Of a stretch of DNA of 11,933 nucleotides, positions 1 to 6,207 are shown one piece after another. Source of the DNA: Methanothrix sp. (GTDB lineage: Archaea; Halobacteriota; Methanosarcinia; Methanotrichales; Methanotrichaceae). Each line of letters begins with the position of its first letter. The stretch's first letter is position 1. The notes under the pieces are model-generated. The model saw only the letters and a list, made by a program, of their open reading frames with translations, did no database searches and had not been told where the DNA came from. The position numbers were made by a program, and so were the translations under genes. The stretch spans positions 1 to 11,933 of the forward strand of contig JAJRAT010000022.1 of the NCBI GenBank assembly GCA_028682845.1, in the 5' to 3' direction.

Positions 1-753
1 CAGGATGCCGTCAATATCGTTGCCTGTGACATTATTCTGAACTATGAGGTTATTTTTTGAGCCGCCTTCGAGGCATATGCCGTCCTTATTCATCAAAGCG
101 ACATTGCCGTTGATAGTGTTATTTTCGGACGATTTCAACTCGATTCCATCATTTTTATTGTCTGAAACAATATTTCCGGAGATGTCGTTGTAATCGGACT
201 CGACCAGCTCAAACCCGGAATTGCCGCTCTTGTTTGCATAATTTCTCTTCAGGGTGTTCCTCGCGGCATCGATCAGGTAGATTCCATAGATGCCATTCTC
301 CATCAGCTCGTTTCCGGACAGGATGTTTCCGTTTGACCCGGCTAATCCGATACCGGCGTAATCATGGCCGGAAACTCGATTAGAGATAATTATATTATTA
401 TCAGATAAAAGCTTGATCCCGATATCGGACGAGTTGAGTACGACAAAGCCCTTTAGCATTATCTCACCGGACTCAATCAAAAAGGCATTATCATTTCCCA
501 TAGCATCCACTATCGGACGGTCTATTCCGAGTATAAGCAACTCTTTCGTAACGTGAACGCTCTCCCGGTACGTCCCATTTTGCACCAGGATGATATCGCC
601 CGGCTCTGCAGCATCAACTGCCTCCTGAACCTTAAGATAGCCGCCGTCCGGTCCGACGCTTATTGTTGCGGCATGGACGGAGGATAAAAGCGGCAGCACC
701 ATCACAGTTGCCGCCAGCAGAAAGGATACCGCGATCATATTCGTCGGCATCAT
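1..753 (-). CDS. NosD-type right-handed beta-helix surface protein (N-terminal part, truncated by window edge)
   Basis: Open from an ATG at 753 to the window edge: 251 codons, C-terminus missing. Residues 1-28 form a signal peptide ending SSVHA-A. A segment beginning ISVGPDGGYLKVQEAVDAA follows, with a PGDII-hydrophobic-NGTYRE motif, typical of the first turns of archaeal NosD/pectin-lyase-like solenoids. From about residue 105 there are repeats of roughly 22-24 residues with the pattern N-x-I-x-x-N-x-(4-6)-GI-x-L-x-x-S-x-x-N-x-I-x-GN, the NosD/CASH signature, rich in Asn and Gly. The protein is probably exported and cell-surface or pseudoperiplasmic; the ligand is unknown. The start overlaps the upstream pentapeptide gene by 4 bp (ATGA), so translation is likely coupled. 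The next codon (750) is also ATG. A GGCGGA about 9 nt upstream could be the RBS. Family assignment is firm; function is not. Confidence 0.85.
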   Translation of the reverse strand, partial: MMPTNMIAVSFLLAATVMVLPLLSSVHAATISVGPDGGYLKVQEAVDAAEPGDIILVQNGTYRESVHVTKELLILGIDRPIVDAMGNDNAFLIESGEIMLKGFVVLNSSDIGIKLLSDNNIIISNRVSGHDYAGIGLAGSNGNILSGNELMENGIYGIYLIDAARNTLKRNYANKSGNSGFELVESDYNDISGNIVSDNKNDGIELKSSENNTINGNVALMNKDGICLEGGSKNNLIVQNNVTGNDIDGIL

Positions 754-1913
754 TTCATTCCGCCGGATAGCTCCGCCAGATCCGCCTTCAGGTTCTCCGA
801 CATCCTGGCCCCTTTGGTCTTGGCATTGGAGAGCGAATAGAGGGTGAACTGATCGTACTTGATTCCCAACAAATCGGCATTGGTGAGATCCACGCCCGTC
901 ATCTCCACCCGATCAAAGGAGGCATCCTTCAGATCCACTCCGCGCATATCGGCATTGGTGAGGAAGACCAGAGCCAGATTTGCATTCTTGAGGCTGGACC
1001 CGCTCAGATCAACGCCCCGCAGGTCGATCTCGCGCAGGTCTACATGCCCCAGCTTGACCTGCCGCAAGACTGCTCCCTGCAAACGCACCGAACCTAAATC
1101 TGCATCGGTGAGGTCTGCTCCGGTGAGGTTTGCCCTGGTGAGGTCGGCATACGGCAGCTTCGCCGAGTTCAGGCTTGCTCCCTGCAACTTCGCCTCGGTC
1201 AAATCGGCATACGCAAGGCTTGCCCACTTCAGATTGGCTCCGGCAAGGTTTGCACCCATCAGGTATGCTCTGGTAAAATCAGAATCACTGAGGTCTGCGC
1301 CGCTCAAATTGGTGTTGTATAGCTCGGCACGCGAGAACTGGCCGCGCGAGAGGTATCCGCCGCTCAGGTCCGCCCAGTTCAGATGAGCCCCAATCAGGTT
1401 CGCGCTGATGAGATAGATGCCCTTGAGGTTAGCGCTGCTCAGGTCCGTCCGAAAGAGCCTGGCATCTGTCAGGTCGGCATCCGATAGATTCGAGTCGGAG
1501 AGATCCGCATCCGTGAGGTCGACTTTCTTCAAACTGGCATCTCTCAAGTCGGCATCGGACATCTGGGCTCTCACCAGTATCGCCTCTTCGAGATCCGATT
1601 CGCGCAGATCTGCACCCCTGAGAACGGCTCCCGTCAGATCCGCCCCGGCCAATGAAGCACCCACCAAATTGGCATCAATCAGCCATGCCGACTGCAGATA
1701 TGTGCCGTTCAAGTCGCAGCCCGCTAAATTTGCATTGGTCAAATTGGACTGATTGAGATGTTTTCCGGCAAGGTCGATGCCGACCAGGGAGGTGTTGCCC
1801 AGATCCGCCCTATCCTCAATCTTTCCGGCAAGATCCGATGGCGCGGCTGCAGCGATGCCGCCGGCTAGAACCAGTGTGCAGATGACGAACCGTATCAGCA
1901 ATTGCGATCTCAT
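750..1913 (-). CDS. Exported pentapeptide-repeat protein (387 aa)
   Basis: Residues 1-24 are a signal peptide (MRSQLLIRF, then a hydrophobic core ending in AAAA). From about residue 43 to 348 the sequence is almost uninterrupted A(D/N)LxG-type pentapeptides, about 61 repeats. These should fold as a right-handed quadrilateral beta-helix (Rfr fold) about 15 coils long. A non-consensus break, LSRGQFSRAELY (188-199), lies mid-solenoid and recurs in the neighbouring paralogue. The last 40 residues leave the repeat (KYDQFTLYSL, MSENLKADL) and probably cap the helix. The ATG is preceded by GGAGGGTGG, a strong though close RBS. The upstream paralogue ends 47 bp earlier and the downstream NosD-like gene overlaps by 4 bp, so this is an operon member. 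No catalytic domain is seen. Known pentapeptide proteins act by surface mimicry or binding, but none of those roles can be assigned here. Confidence 0.92.
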   Translation of the reverse strand: MRSQLLIRFVICTLVLAGGIAAAAPSDLAGKIEDRADLGNTSLVGIDLAGKHLNQSNLTNANLAGCDLNGTYLQSAWLIDANLVGASLAGADLTGAVLRGADLRESDLEEAILVRAQMSDADLRDASLKKVDLTDADLSDSNLSDADLTDARLFRTDLSSANLKGIYLISANLIGAHLNWADLSGGYLSRGQFSRAELYNTNLSGADLSDSDFTRAYLMGANLAGANLKWASLAYADLTEAKLQGASLNSAKLPYADLTRANLTGADLTDADLGSVRLQGAVLRQVKLGHVDLREIDLRGVDLSGSSLKNANLALVFLTNADMRGVDLKDASFDRVEMTGVDLTNADLLGIKYDQFTLYSLSNAKTKGARMSENLKADLAELSGGMK

Positions 1914-1960
1914 CCACCCTCCAACATTGCCGTCTTTATTGATAAGTTTCGGATAACATT

Positions 1961-3484
1961 TTAAGTTTCTGGTGGATTATGAAGCTGTTCCAGGTCGGCC
2001 TTGAAGCTCTCACTCATTTGTGCCCCATCAAGTTCTGCCGCCGCCAGGTAGCGAAGCGTGAACGGGTCATATTTTAATCCCTGCAAAGATGCTCCGGTCA
2101 GATCGGCTTTGGAGATGTATAAAATATTCATGCTGGCATCCCGAAGATTGGCGCCCGAGAGGTTCACGTTCTCCATGAGCAGCGTCGCCAGCTCCGCTCC
2201 CCGCAGGTCAACCCCGCTCATGTCCACATCCCTCAAAGCAAGCCGGGTCAGCTTTGCCCGGCTCATCTTCGCTCCATGAAAGTTGGTGCCGATCATGTCG
2301 TTGTATTCCAGGACCGCCGCAGTCAAATCCGCACCGGCGAGGTTGGCCCCGGTAATGTCGAGATTGGGCATCTTTGCATCTACAAGAATGGCGCGGGAAA
2401 GATCGGCCTGTGTGAAATCAGCGTAGGCCAGGTTGGCATTGCTCAGATCTGCGCCGCTCATGTTCGCCCTCATCATGTAGCTCCTCGTAAAATCCGACCC
2501 CGCGAGGTTCGAGCCGCTCAGATCCGTTCCGTAGAGTTCCGCTCTGGAGAGCTGCCCGCGCGAGAGACGGCATCCCCTCATATCAGCCCAGCTCAATCGC
2601 GATGCGACCAGGTTTGCACCATCGAGGAATGCATTCCTCATCCCTGAACTCATCAGATTCGCACAAAACAGCCTTGCCCGGGTCAGGTCGGCGTTGGTGA
2701 GGTTGCAGGAATCCAGATTGGAATTGGTCAGATCGACATCAACGAGAGTTGCACCCGACAGATTTGCCCCGAGCAGGCGCGATTCGGTGAGAATGGAACC
2801 GCTCAGGTCCGCTCCGCTTAAATCAGCAGCAGTCAAATTTGTGCCGATCATAATTGCCTTATGCAGCTTTGCGCCGGATAGAATCGCACCGGACACCCTA
2901 GCCTCCTGAAGATCGGCCCCGGATAGATCCGCACCGCTCAGGTTTGCGCCGATAAGATTTGCGCCGATGAGATAGGCCCCATTCAAATTCGCGCCGGAGA
3001 GGTCAGCCCCCTGGAGGCTTGATCGGTTCATATCGGCATCGGAAAAGTCGGATTTGCGAGCTGTGGCTTTGGATAGATCTGCGCCGGTGAGTTTTGCTTC
3101 ATTCAGGCGAGCAAAATCAAGATCGCCTGCTGAGAGATCTGCGCGCAGCAGGTATGTTCCGGATAGGTCCGCCTCCGACAAATTGGAGCCACTCAGATCG
3201 GAGCGATTGAGATGGGCTGCACTGTAATTTGCACCCTGCAATTCCAGACCCGCCAGGCTGGAGCCGTCGTGCATCTCGCCATTCAGCGGCGGCGAAGACC
3301 CACAAGCTCCGGAGATCGCCAGGAGCACCACCAAGAACGAAAAGATAGCCAAAAACCCGAAAATGCGCTTGCGCCCACTTTTCTCACCGTTCAGAGAGCA
3401 TTTCCTGTCGGAGCTTTTGGTCATATTGATGCTTCTCACCAGATTGAAGCTTTTTGCTATATTGAATTTTATTGATACGCTCAT
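1961..3484 (-). CDS. Exported pentapeptide-repeat protein, long paralogue (507 aa)
   Basis: The N-terminus is basic (EKSGRKR), followed by a hydrophobic stretch (IFGFLAIFSFLVVLLAIS) and GACGSSPP. This is a signal peptide or anchor; the Cys after SGA is only partly lipobox-like because position -3 is Ser. Roughly 80 A(D/N)LSG-type pentapeptides follow, ending near a C-terminal cap (KYDPFTLRYL, MSESFKADLEQL) closely matching the downstream paralogue. The shared break LSRGQLSRAELY lies at 2531-2566. Start choice: the frame opens at TTG 3526. ATG 3484 has GGGGGA 8 nt upstream and is used here. ATG 3424, with GGTGAG 10 nt upstream, would give a more normal signal peptide and is a real alternative (487 aa). 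The gene lies 48 bp after the transglutaminase-like gene and 47 bp before the shorter paralogue, consistent with one transcript. Tandem duplication followed by change in repeat number is inferred. Function unknown. Confidence 0.88.
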   Translation of the reverse strand: MSVSIKFNIAKSFNLVRSINMTKSSDRKCSLNGEKSGRKRIFGFLAIFSFLVVLLAISGACGSSPPLNGEMHDGSSLAGLELQGANYSAAHLNRSDLSGSNLSEADLSGTYLLRADLSAGDLDFARLNEAKLTGADLSKATARKSDFSDADMNRSSLQGADLSGANLNGAYLIGANLIGANLSGADLSGADLQEARVSGAILSGAKLHKAIMIGTNLTAADLSGADLSGSILTESRLLGANLSGATLVDVDLTNSNLDSCNLTNADLTRARLFCANLMSSGMRNAFLDGANLVASRLSWADMRGCRLSRGQLSRAELYGTDLSGSNLAGSDFTRSYMMRANMSGADLSNANLAYADFTQADLSRAILVDAKMPNLDITGANLAGADLTAAVLEYNDMIGTNFHGAKMSRAKLTRLALRDVDMSGVDLRGAELATLLMENVNLSGANLRDASMNILYISKADLTGASLQGLKYDPFTLRYLAAAELDGAQMSESFKADLEQLHNPPET

Positions 3485-3532
3485 ATTAAAATCCCCCAGT
3501 CTTACTATTAATATTGATTTATGCAATATCGA

Positions 3533-4201
3533 TTACTGCATCCTCCATTTGGGATTGATGGAATCAAGATACTTGAAATCCGCAAAGCTGTAGGGCGCAG
3601 CATAGTACTCCGGACCGTCCATGACTCCATAGTAGCTGTCTACTGCCAGCCAATTTCCCGGATGATCTTTGTCTTCCACTGCGACCCAGATATGTCCCTG
3701 GGAATCGAATCCGCTGGGATCGTACAGGTACACCACATTGTATCCAAAATTCTTGTAAGTATTCTGCAGCTTTTGCGATCCGTCATAGCACATGCCCAAA
3801 GGCGTCACGGGAAAGATGACATAGCGACTGATGGTTTTTCTAAATTCTGCGTTATCGGTCTTCTTGTAGGTTGCATTCACCTTGATGGCGTCCCCCGGTA
3901 TCACCTGAATGGGACCGCTCTTGGCAGTCGGCGGAGACATCCACAGGTCGGCCAGTCGCGGCGCGGCTCCATTGGGCGTGATATAGACCTCTTTGCCGTC
4001 GCTGAGGGTAACGGTCACATAGCTCTCCTCGGGTTTGGCGTTGTAGCCGTGAGTTGCCAGGAAAAATGCCAGGTCCTTCACCGTGATTCCGATATCCTCA
4101 TAGCTGGACAGGAGCAGCCACAGATCATTCTCCTCTGTGGCCTGGCAGGCTGAGGGGTACAAAATCAAGGATAGCAGCACGAGAACGATGATCCGCCTCA
4201 A
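3533..4201 (-). CDS. Exported transglutaminase-like (papain-fold) protein, 222 aa
   Basis: A signal peptide spans residues 1-21 (MRRIIVLVLLSLILYPSACQA). The C-terminal half has the arrangement of a transglutaminase-like core: Cys138 in PLGMCYDGSQKL at the start of a helix, His170 in SQGHIWVAVED, and Asp188 in NWLAVDSYYG. The spacing (32 and 18 residues) and the His-x-Trp-hydrophobic-x-Val/Glu and W-x-x-VD contexts are those of archaeal and bacterial transglutaminase-like cysteine proteins. The N-terminal domain (22-125) is not recognised; it has a V-TLSDGKEVYI strand pair. Such folds include peptidases, amidases and cross-linking enzymes, so the substrate is open. The frame begins at TTG 4201, supported by GAGGTA 5 nt upstream and by the signal peptide starting exactly there. 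It is the first gene of the putative surface-protein operon. The motif is directly visible; catalytic activity is inferred. Confidence 0.75.
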   Translation of the reverse strand: MRRIIVLVLLSLILYPSACQATEENDLWLLLSSYEDIGITVKDLAFFLATHGYNAKPEESYVTVTLSDGKEVYITPNGAAPRLADLWMSPPTAKSGPIQVIPGDAIKVNATYKKTDNAEFRKTISRYVIFPVTPLGMCYDGSQKLQNTYKNFGYNVVYLYDPSGFDSQGHIWVAVEDKDHPGNWLAVDSYYGVMDGPEYYAAPYSFADFKYLDSINPKWRMQ

Positions 4202-4280
4202 TTTCTACCTCGCCGTCGCCAAGCTCTGCGGCAATGGGCCGGAACCCTACTGTTTCTTTGATTATGTTGCTGCCAGCGTC

Positions 4281-4290
4281 TATAAAGATT
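4281..4290 (-). promoter_or_regulatory. Candidate TATA box for the surface-protein operon
   Basis: Read on the minus strand the site is AATCTTTATA, an archaeal TATA-like element in AT-rich DNA 80-90 bp upstream of the TTG start at 4201. It would give a leader of about 55-60 nt. A second AT-rich candidate (TTTATATTTTATTAA) lies about 30 bp further upstream, so the exact box is uncertain. Confidence 0.4.
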
Positions 4291-4295
4291 TATTG

Positions 4296-4500
4296 TTTAT
4301 GTTCAGCATTAATAAAATATAAATCGATACGCATAGAATGCAATGGCAAAAGAGAAAAGTGATAATATTAAGATTGATATGCACATATAAAAATACATCA
4401 ACCATAAATTATCAATCCTAAATATTACAATCAAATAAATCGAAGAAAGATAAAATAAACTCGCGAATTAACGAAAATTTTCATAGCAAGAGCTAATGAG
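4296..4500. other. AT-rich intergenic spacer, no gene seen
   Basis: The stretch between the surface-protein operon promoter and the terminator of the 31-residue gene is very AT-rich. It holds no open frame with a credible RBS and length on either strand; the best is a 15-codon plus-strand frame near 4342 without an RBS. No strong hairpin or tandem repeat was seen. It may contain upstream promoter elements for the minus-strand operon. Confidence 0.5.
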
Positions 4501-4504
4501 GCAA

Positions 4505-4538
4505 TAATAAAAAGAAAAAGCCGCTTGGCTTCCCAAGC
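4505..4538 (-). terminator. Hairpin plus poly-U terminator of the 31-aa gene
   Basis: On the minus strand a perfect 6-bp stem (GCTTGG, loop GAAG, CCAAGC; plus-strand arms 4523-4528 and 4533-4538) begins 2 nt after the stop codon. It is followed by GGCTTTTTCTTTTTATTATT. The hairpin with two T5 runs is a convincing terminator and implies this tiny gene is its own transcription unit. Confidence 0.8.
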
Positions 4539-4539
4539 C

Positions 4540-4635
4540 TTAGAACAGGCTTGTCAAGAAGGCCAGGGGCACCAAGAACAAGACCACGAAACCGATAACC
4601 ATCAAACCAATTGCCAGCCCATTTCCACCTGCCAT
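4540..4635 (-). CDS. 31-residue single-span membrane microprotein
   Basis: The ATG at 4635 is preceded by AGGAGGA with an 8-nt spacer, one of the best ribosome-binding sites in the window. The frame encodes 31 residues: a short glycine-rich N-terminus (MAGGNG), then an almost continuous hydrophobic segment (LAIGLMVIGFVVLF through LVPLAFLTSLF) with one Pro at 23. That is enough for one membrane span. There are no charged residues at all. A hairpin/poly-U terminator follows immediately, and an AT-rich TATA-like element lies 50-60 bp upstream. The frame stays open upstream to an ATG at 4794, but that extension has no RBS and is not membrane-like, so the short form is preferred. No family is recognised. 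It could be a small subunit or regulator of a membrane complex; that is speculation. Confidence 0.7.
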   Translation of the reverse strand: MAGGNGLAIGLMVIGFVVLFLVPLAFLTSLF

Positions 4636-4682
4636 GAATAAGATCCTCCTACTGCTTGTCTTTGGCTTATGCTTGGAGGAGG

Positions 4683-4695
4683 TAATATTAATTAC
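4683..4695 (-). promoter_or_regulatory. Candidate TATA element for the 31-aa gene
   Basis: The minus strand reads GTAATTAATATTA, the only AT-rich tract in the region, centred about 54 bp upstream of the ATG at 4635. Initiation about 25 nt downstream would leave a leader of roughly 28 nt carrying the AGGAGGA site. It is flanked by GGAGGT and ACCTCC, which form an inverted pair around it. Assigned by position and composition only. Confidence 0.35.
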
Positions 4696-4811
4696 TATCG
4701 GAACCTCCGCGGCATCTTCGAACGATTCCAAACCGTATCGACAGCCTGCCCAAACCCGATCGGCTGCCCGAACTGCCTGCGAGTGCGATCTCAATCTACC
4801 TTAGCAGATGG

Positions 4812-4846
4812 CTCTGCAATCATAGCTAGGTTCCTCTGCAATCATA
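4812..4846 (+). repeat. 13-bp direct repeat upstream of the AAA ATPase gene
   Basis: CTCTGCAATCATA occurs perfectly at 4812-4824 and 4834-4846, 22 bp apart start to start, i.e. about two helical turns on the same DNA face. A further ATCATAG lies at 4871-4877. The spacing and promoter-proximal position make these candidate binding sites for a regulator of the downstream gene. Confidence 0.6.
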
Positions 4847-4873
4847 ACAGATGATCCAATAGATTTAACTATC

Positions 4874-4905
4874 ATAGATCGCAAGAATTCTATTGTGCGA
4901 TCTAT
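4874..4905. promoter_or_regulatory. Perfect 10-bp inverted repeat at the AAA gene promoter/leader
   Basis: ATAGATCGCA (4874-4883) and TGCGATCTAT (4896-4905) are exact reverse complements around a 12-nt spacer. A weak TATA-like tract (ATAGATTTAACTAT) lies just upstream near 4858-4872, so the dyad would sit at or just after the transcription start. It is either an operator or a leader hairpin. It spans the possible GTG start at 4895, which argues against that start. Confidence 0.55.
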
Positions 4906-4936
4906 CCAGAAGAGCGGAACGAAGGCACAAGGCGGA

Positions 4937-5995
4937 ATGCCGGAGAAGCGAAAGGTCGCAGGTGCAAGATTTCTGCTGCTGCGGCCAGCCGGATATCCCC
5001 TCAAGAGCCTTTTTATGGAGTATCCCGTAGTTTCCGATGCCAAGCTCTTTGAGCTTTATGCCAGAGAGCAATGGTACGGAGAGGCAGTCAAGCCGGGATT
5101 CTATCTATTCGACCGCAGGCTCTACCCCGACTTCGCCTTCCAGGTCGTGAAGGTCTTCCCGAAATTCTCGGTTGTAGGGACAGAAACCACGATCAAGGTA
5201 GAGCAGAAGGCCGCGCCCAAGAGCACTGTGAAGTTCGATGTGCATTTCGACGATGTCATCGGCCAGGAAACGGCCAAGCGCAAGGTCAAGATTGTGCAAA
5301 AGTTCCTGAACGATCCGGATAAGTTCGGTCGCTGGGCTCCGCGCAATATCCTGTTCTACGGCGTCTCGGGCACGGGAAAGACCATGATCGCCAAAGCTCT
5401 CTCCGCCGAGGCCAAGGTGCCCATGCTGCCCGTCAAGTCCACCAGCCTCATCGGCGAGTTCGTGGGCGAGGGCGCTCGCCAGATTCACAGCCTTTACGAG
5501 AAGGCGGAGGAGATGGCACCCTGCATAGTATTCATCGATGAGCTGGACGCCATTGCCCTTGACCGGAGATATCAGGATCTGCGGGGCGACGTATCCGAGA
5601 TTGTGAACTCCCTGCTCACGGAGATGGACGGCATCATGCGCCGCAAAGGGGTCTGCACCATTGCCGCCACCAATCAGATCGATGTTCTGGACGCCTCGGT
5701 GCGTTCCCGGTTCGAGGAGGAGATCGAGTTCAAGCTGCCGAGCTTTGAGGAGCGGCTGCTTTTATTGGAAAAGAACGCTCTGACCCTGCCGCTGGAACTG
5801 GTTGACGTGAACCTGAGGGAGATCGCCCGGCAAACTGACGGCTTCTCCGGTCGAGATCTGGTGGAGAAGGTTCTGAAGGCTTCGCTGCACCATGCCATCA
5901 TGGACGAGAGCAACATCACGCAAAAGCATCTGGAAGAGACGGTTCCCAAAGCCCGCAAAGAGTACCGGCAGCCGCCTAAAGAGATGTTCTCTTAA
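4937..5995 (+). CDS. AAA family ATPase, proteasome-activating/CDC48-like (352 aa)
   Basis: A single AAA module occupies the C-terminal two thirds. Walker A is GVSGTGKT (142-149), the pore-loop-like motif is EFVGEG (F175-V176-G177), and Walker B is IVFIDE (197-202). Sensor 1 is AATN (N246), arginine-finger candidates are R256 and R258 in SVRSRFEEE, and the C-terminal helical domain has GFSGRD (302-307). The first ~105 residues are a separate domain (for example LRPAGYPLKSLF, then FELYAREQWYG) that I do not recognise; it may select substrates. The last residues, MFS, resemble the hydrophobic-aromatic-any tail with which ATPases dock on the proteasome, but Phe replaces Tyr. The frame opens at GTG 4895; ATG 4937 (preceded by AAGGCGGA) is chosen because an inverted repeat covers the GTG. 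A protein-remodelling or unfolding role is inferred. It probably forms its own transcription unit. Confidence 0.88.
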   Translation: MPEKRKVAGARFLLLRPAGYPLKSLFMEYPVVSDAKLFELYAREQWYGEAVKPGFYLFDRRLYPDFAFQVVKVFPKFSVVGTETTIKVEQKAAPKSTVKFDVHFDDVIGQETAKRKVKIVQKFLNDPDKFGRWAPRNILFYGVSGTGKTMIAKALSAEAKVPMLPVKSTSLIGEFVGEGARQIHSLYEKAEEMAPCIVFIDELDAIALDRRYQDLRGDVSEIVNSLLTEMDGIMRRKGVCTIAATNQIDVLDASVRSRFEEEIEFKLPSFEERLLLLEKNALTLPLELVDVNLREIARQTDGFSGRDLVEKVLKASLHHAIMDESNITQKHLEETVPKARKEYRQPPKEMFS

Positions 5996-6011
5996 AAAGA
6001 CATTTTTTAAG
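5991..6011 (+). terminator. Inverted repeat with T6 run at the end of the AAA gene
   Basis: CTTAAAAA (5991-5998), which includes the stop codon, pairs exactly with TTTTTAAG (6004-6011) across a 5-nt loop. The T6 tract lies in the right arm. An AT-only stem is weak, but the poly-T run alone fits archaeal termination. Confidence 0.5.
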
Positions 6012-6020
6012 ATGAGATAT

Positions 6021-6081
6021 TCGTCGATGACAGACTCATCGATGACATTCTCTTCAATGAGATCCTCTTTTTGCTAAAGAG
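6021..6081 (+). other. Two consecutive hairpins in the AAA-ACT gene spacer
   Basis: Bases 6021-6030 pair with 6036-6045 (10 bp including one G-U, loop CAGAC). CTCTTT at 6065-6070 pairs with AAAGAG at 6076-6081. They lie between the AAA gene terminator and the ACT-domain gene. They could be leader structure of the downstream gene, part of a compound terminator, or remnants of decayed repeats. The base pairing is visible; any role is a guess. Confidence 0.35.
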
Positions 6082-6207
6082 ACTTTCAAAGGAGATGCTC
6101 CGGCGAGAATATCTTGATCGTCCGTAGCGGCCATCCTGCCAAGAATGGCGTTGATGCTGCAAAGGAAGCCCTTTTGTACTTTCAAGTGAGTAATGGCAGG
6201 ACGTATC

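Noticed and set aside
859..1752. Long plus-strand frames rich in Ser and Arg opposite the 387-residue pentapeptide gene
   Set aside because: They are a by-product of the 15-bp coding periodicity of the pentapeptide repeats read in antisense. They have no RBS, no natural composition, and break up into several pieces. The same applies to 2058-2909.
3485..3526. TTG start at 3526 for the 507-residue pentapeptide protein
   Set aside because: No RBS is visible, and it would push the signal sequence more than 50 residues from the N-terminus.
3521..4153. 210-residue plus-strand frame opposite the transglutaminase-like gene
   Set aside because: It has no RBS and no recognisable motifs. The minus-strand frame has a signal peptide and a Cys-His-Asp pattern and fits the operon.
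4636..4794. Upstream extension of the 31-residue frame to 84 residues
   Set aside because: The extension lacks an RBS and is polar and atypical, whereas the internal ATG has an ideal RBS. The extension also covers the presumed promoter.
4895..4936. GTG start extending the AAA ATPase by 14 residues
   Set aside because: The GTG lies within the perfect inverted repeat, has no RBS and would add low-quality sequence (SIQKSGTKAQGG). ATG 4937 is preferred, though not proven.
5105..5488. 127-residue minus-strand frame inside the AAA gene
   Set aside because: It is antisense to the N-domain and Walker A region of the well-supported AAA gene. It has no RBS and is a shadow.
6144..6188. 14-codon frame upstream of the ACT-domain gene as a leader peptide
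   Set aside because: It has no RBS and no run of regulatory codons, so it is not distinguishable from chance.
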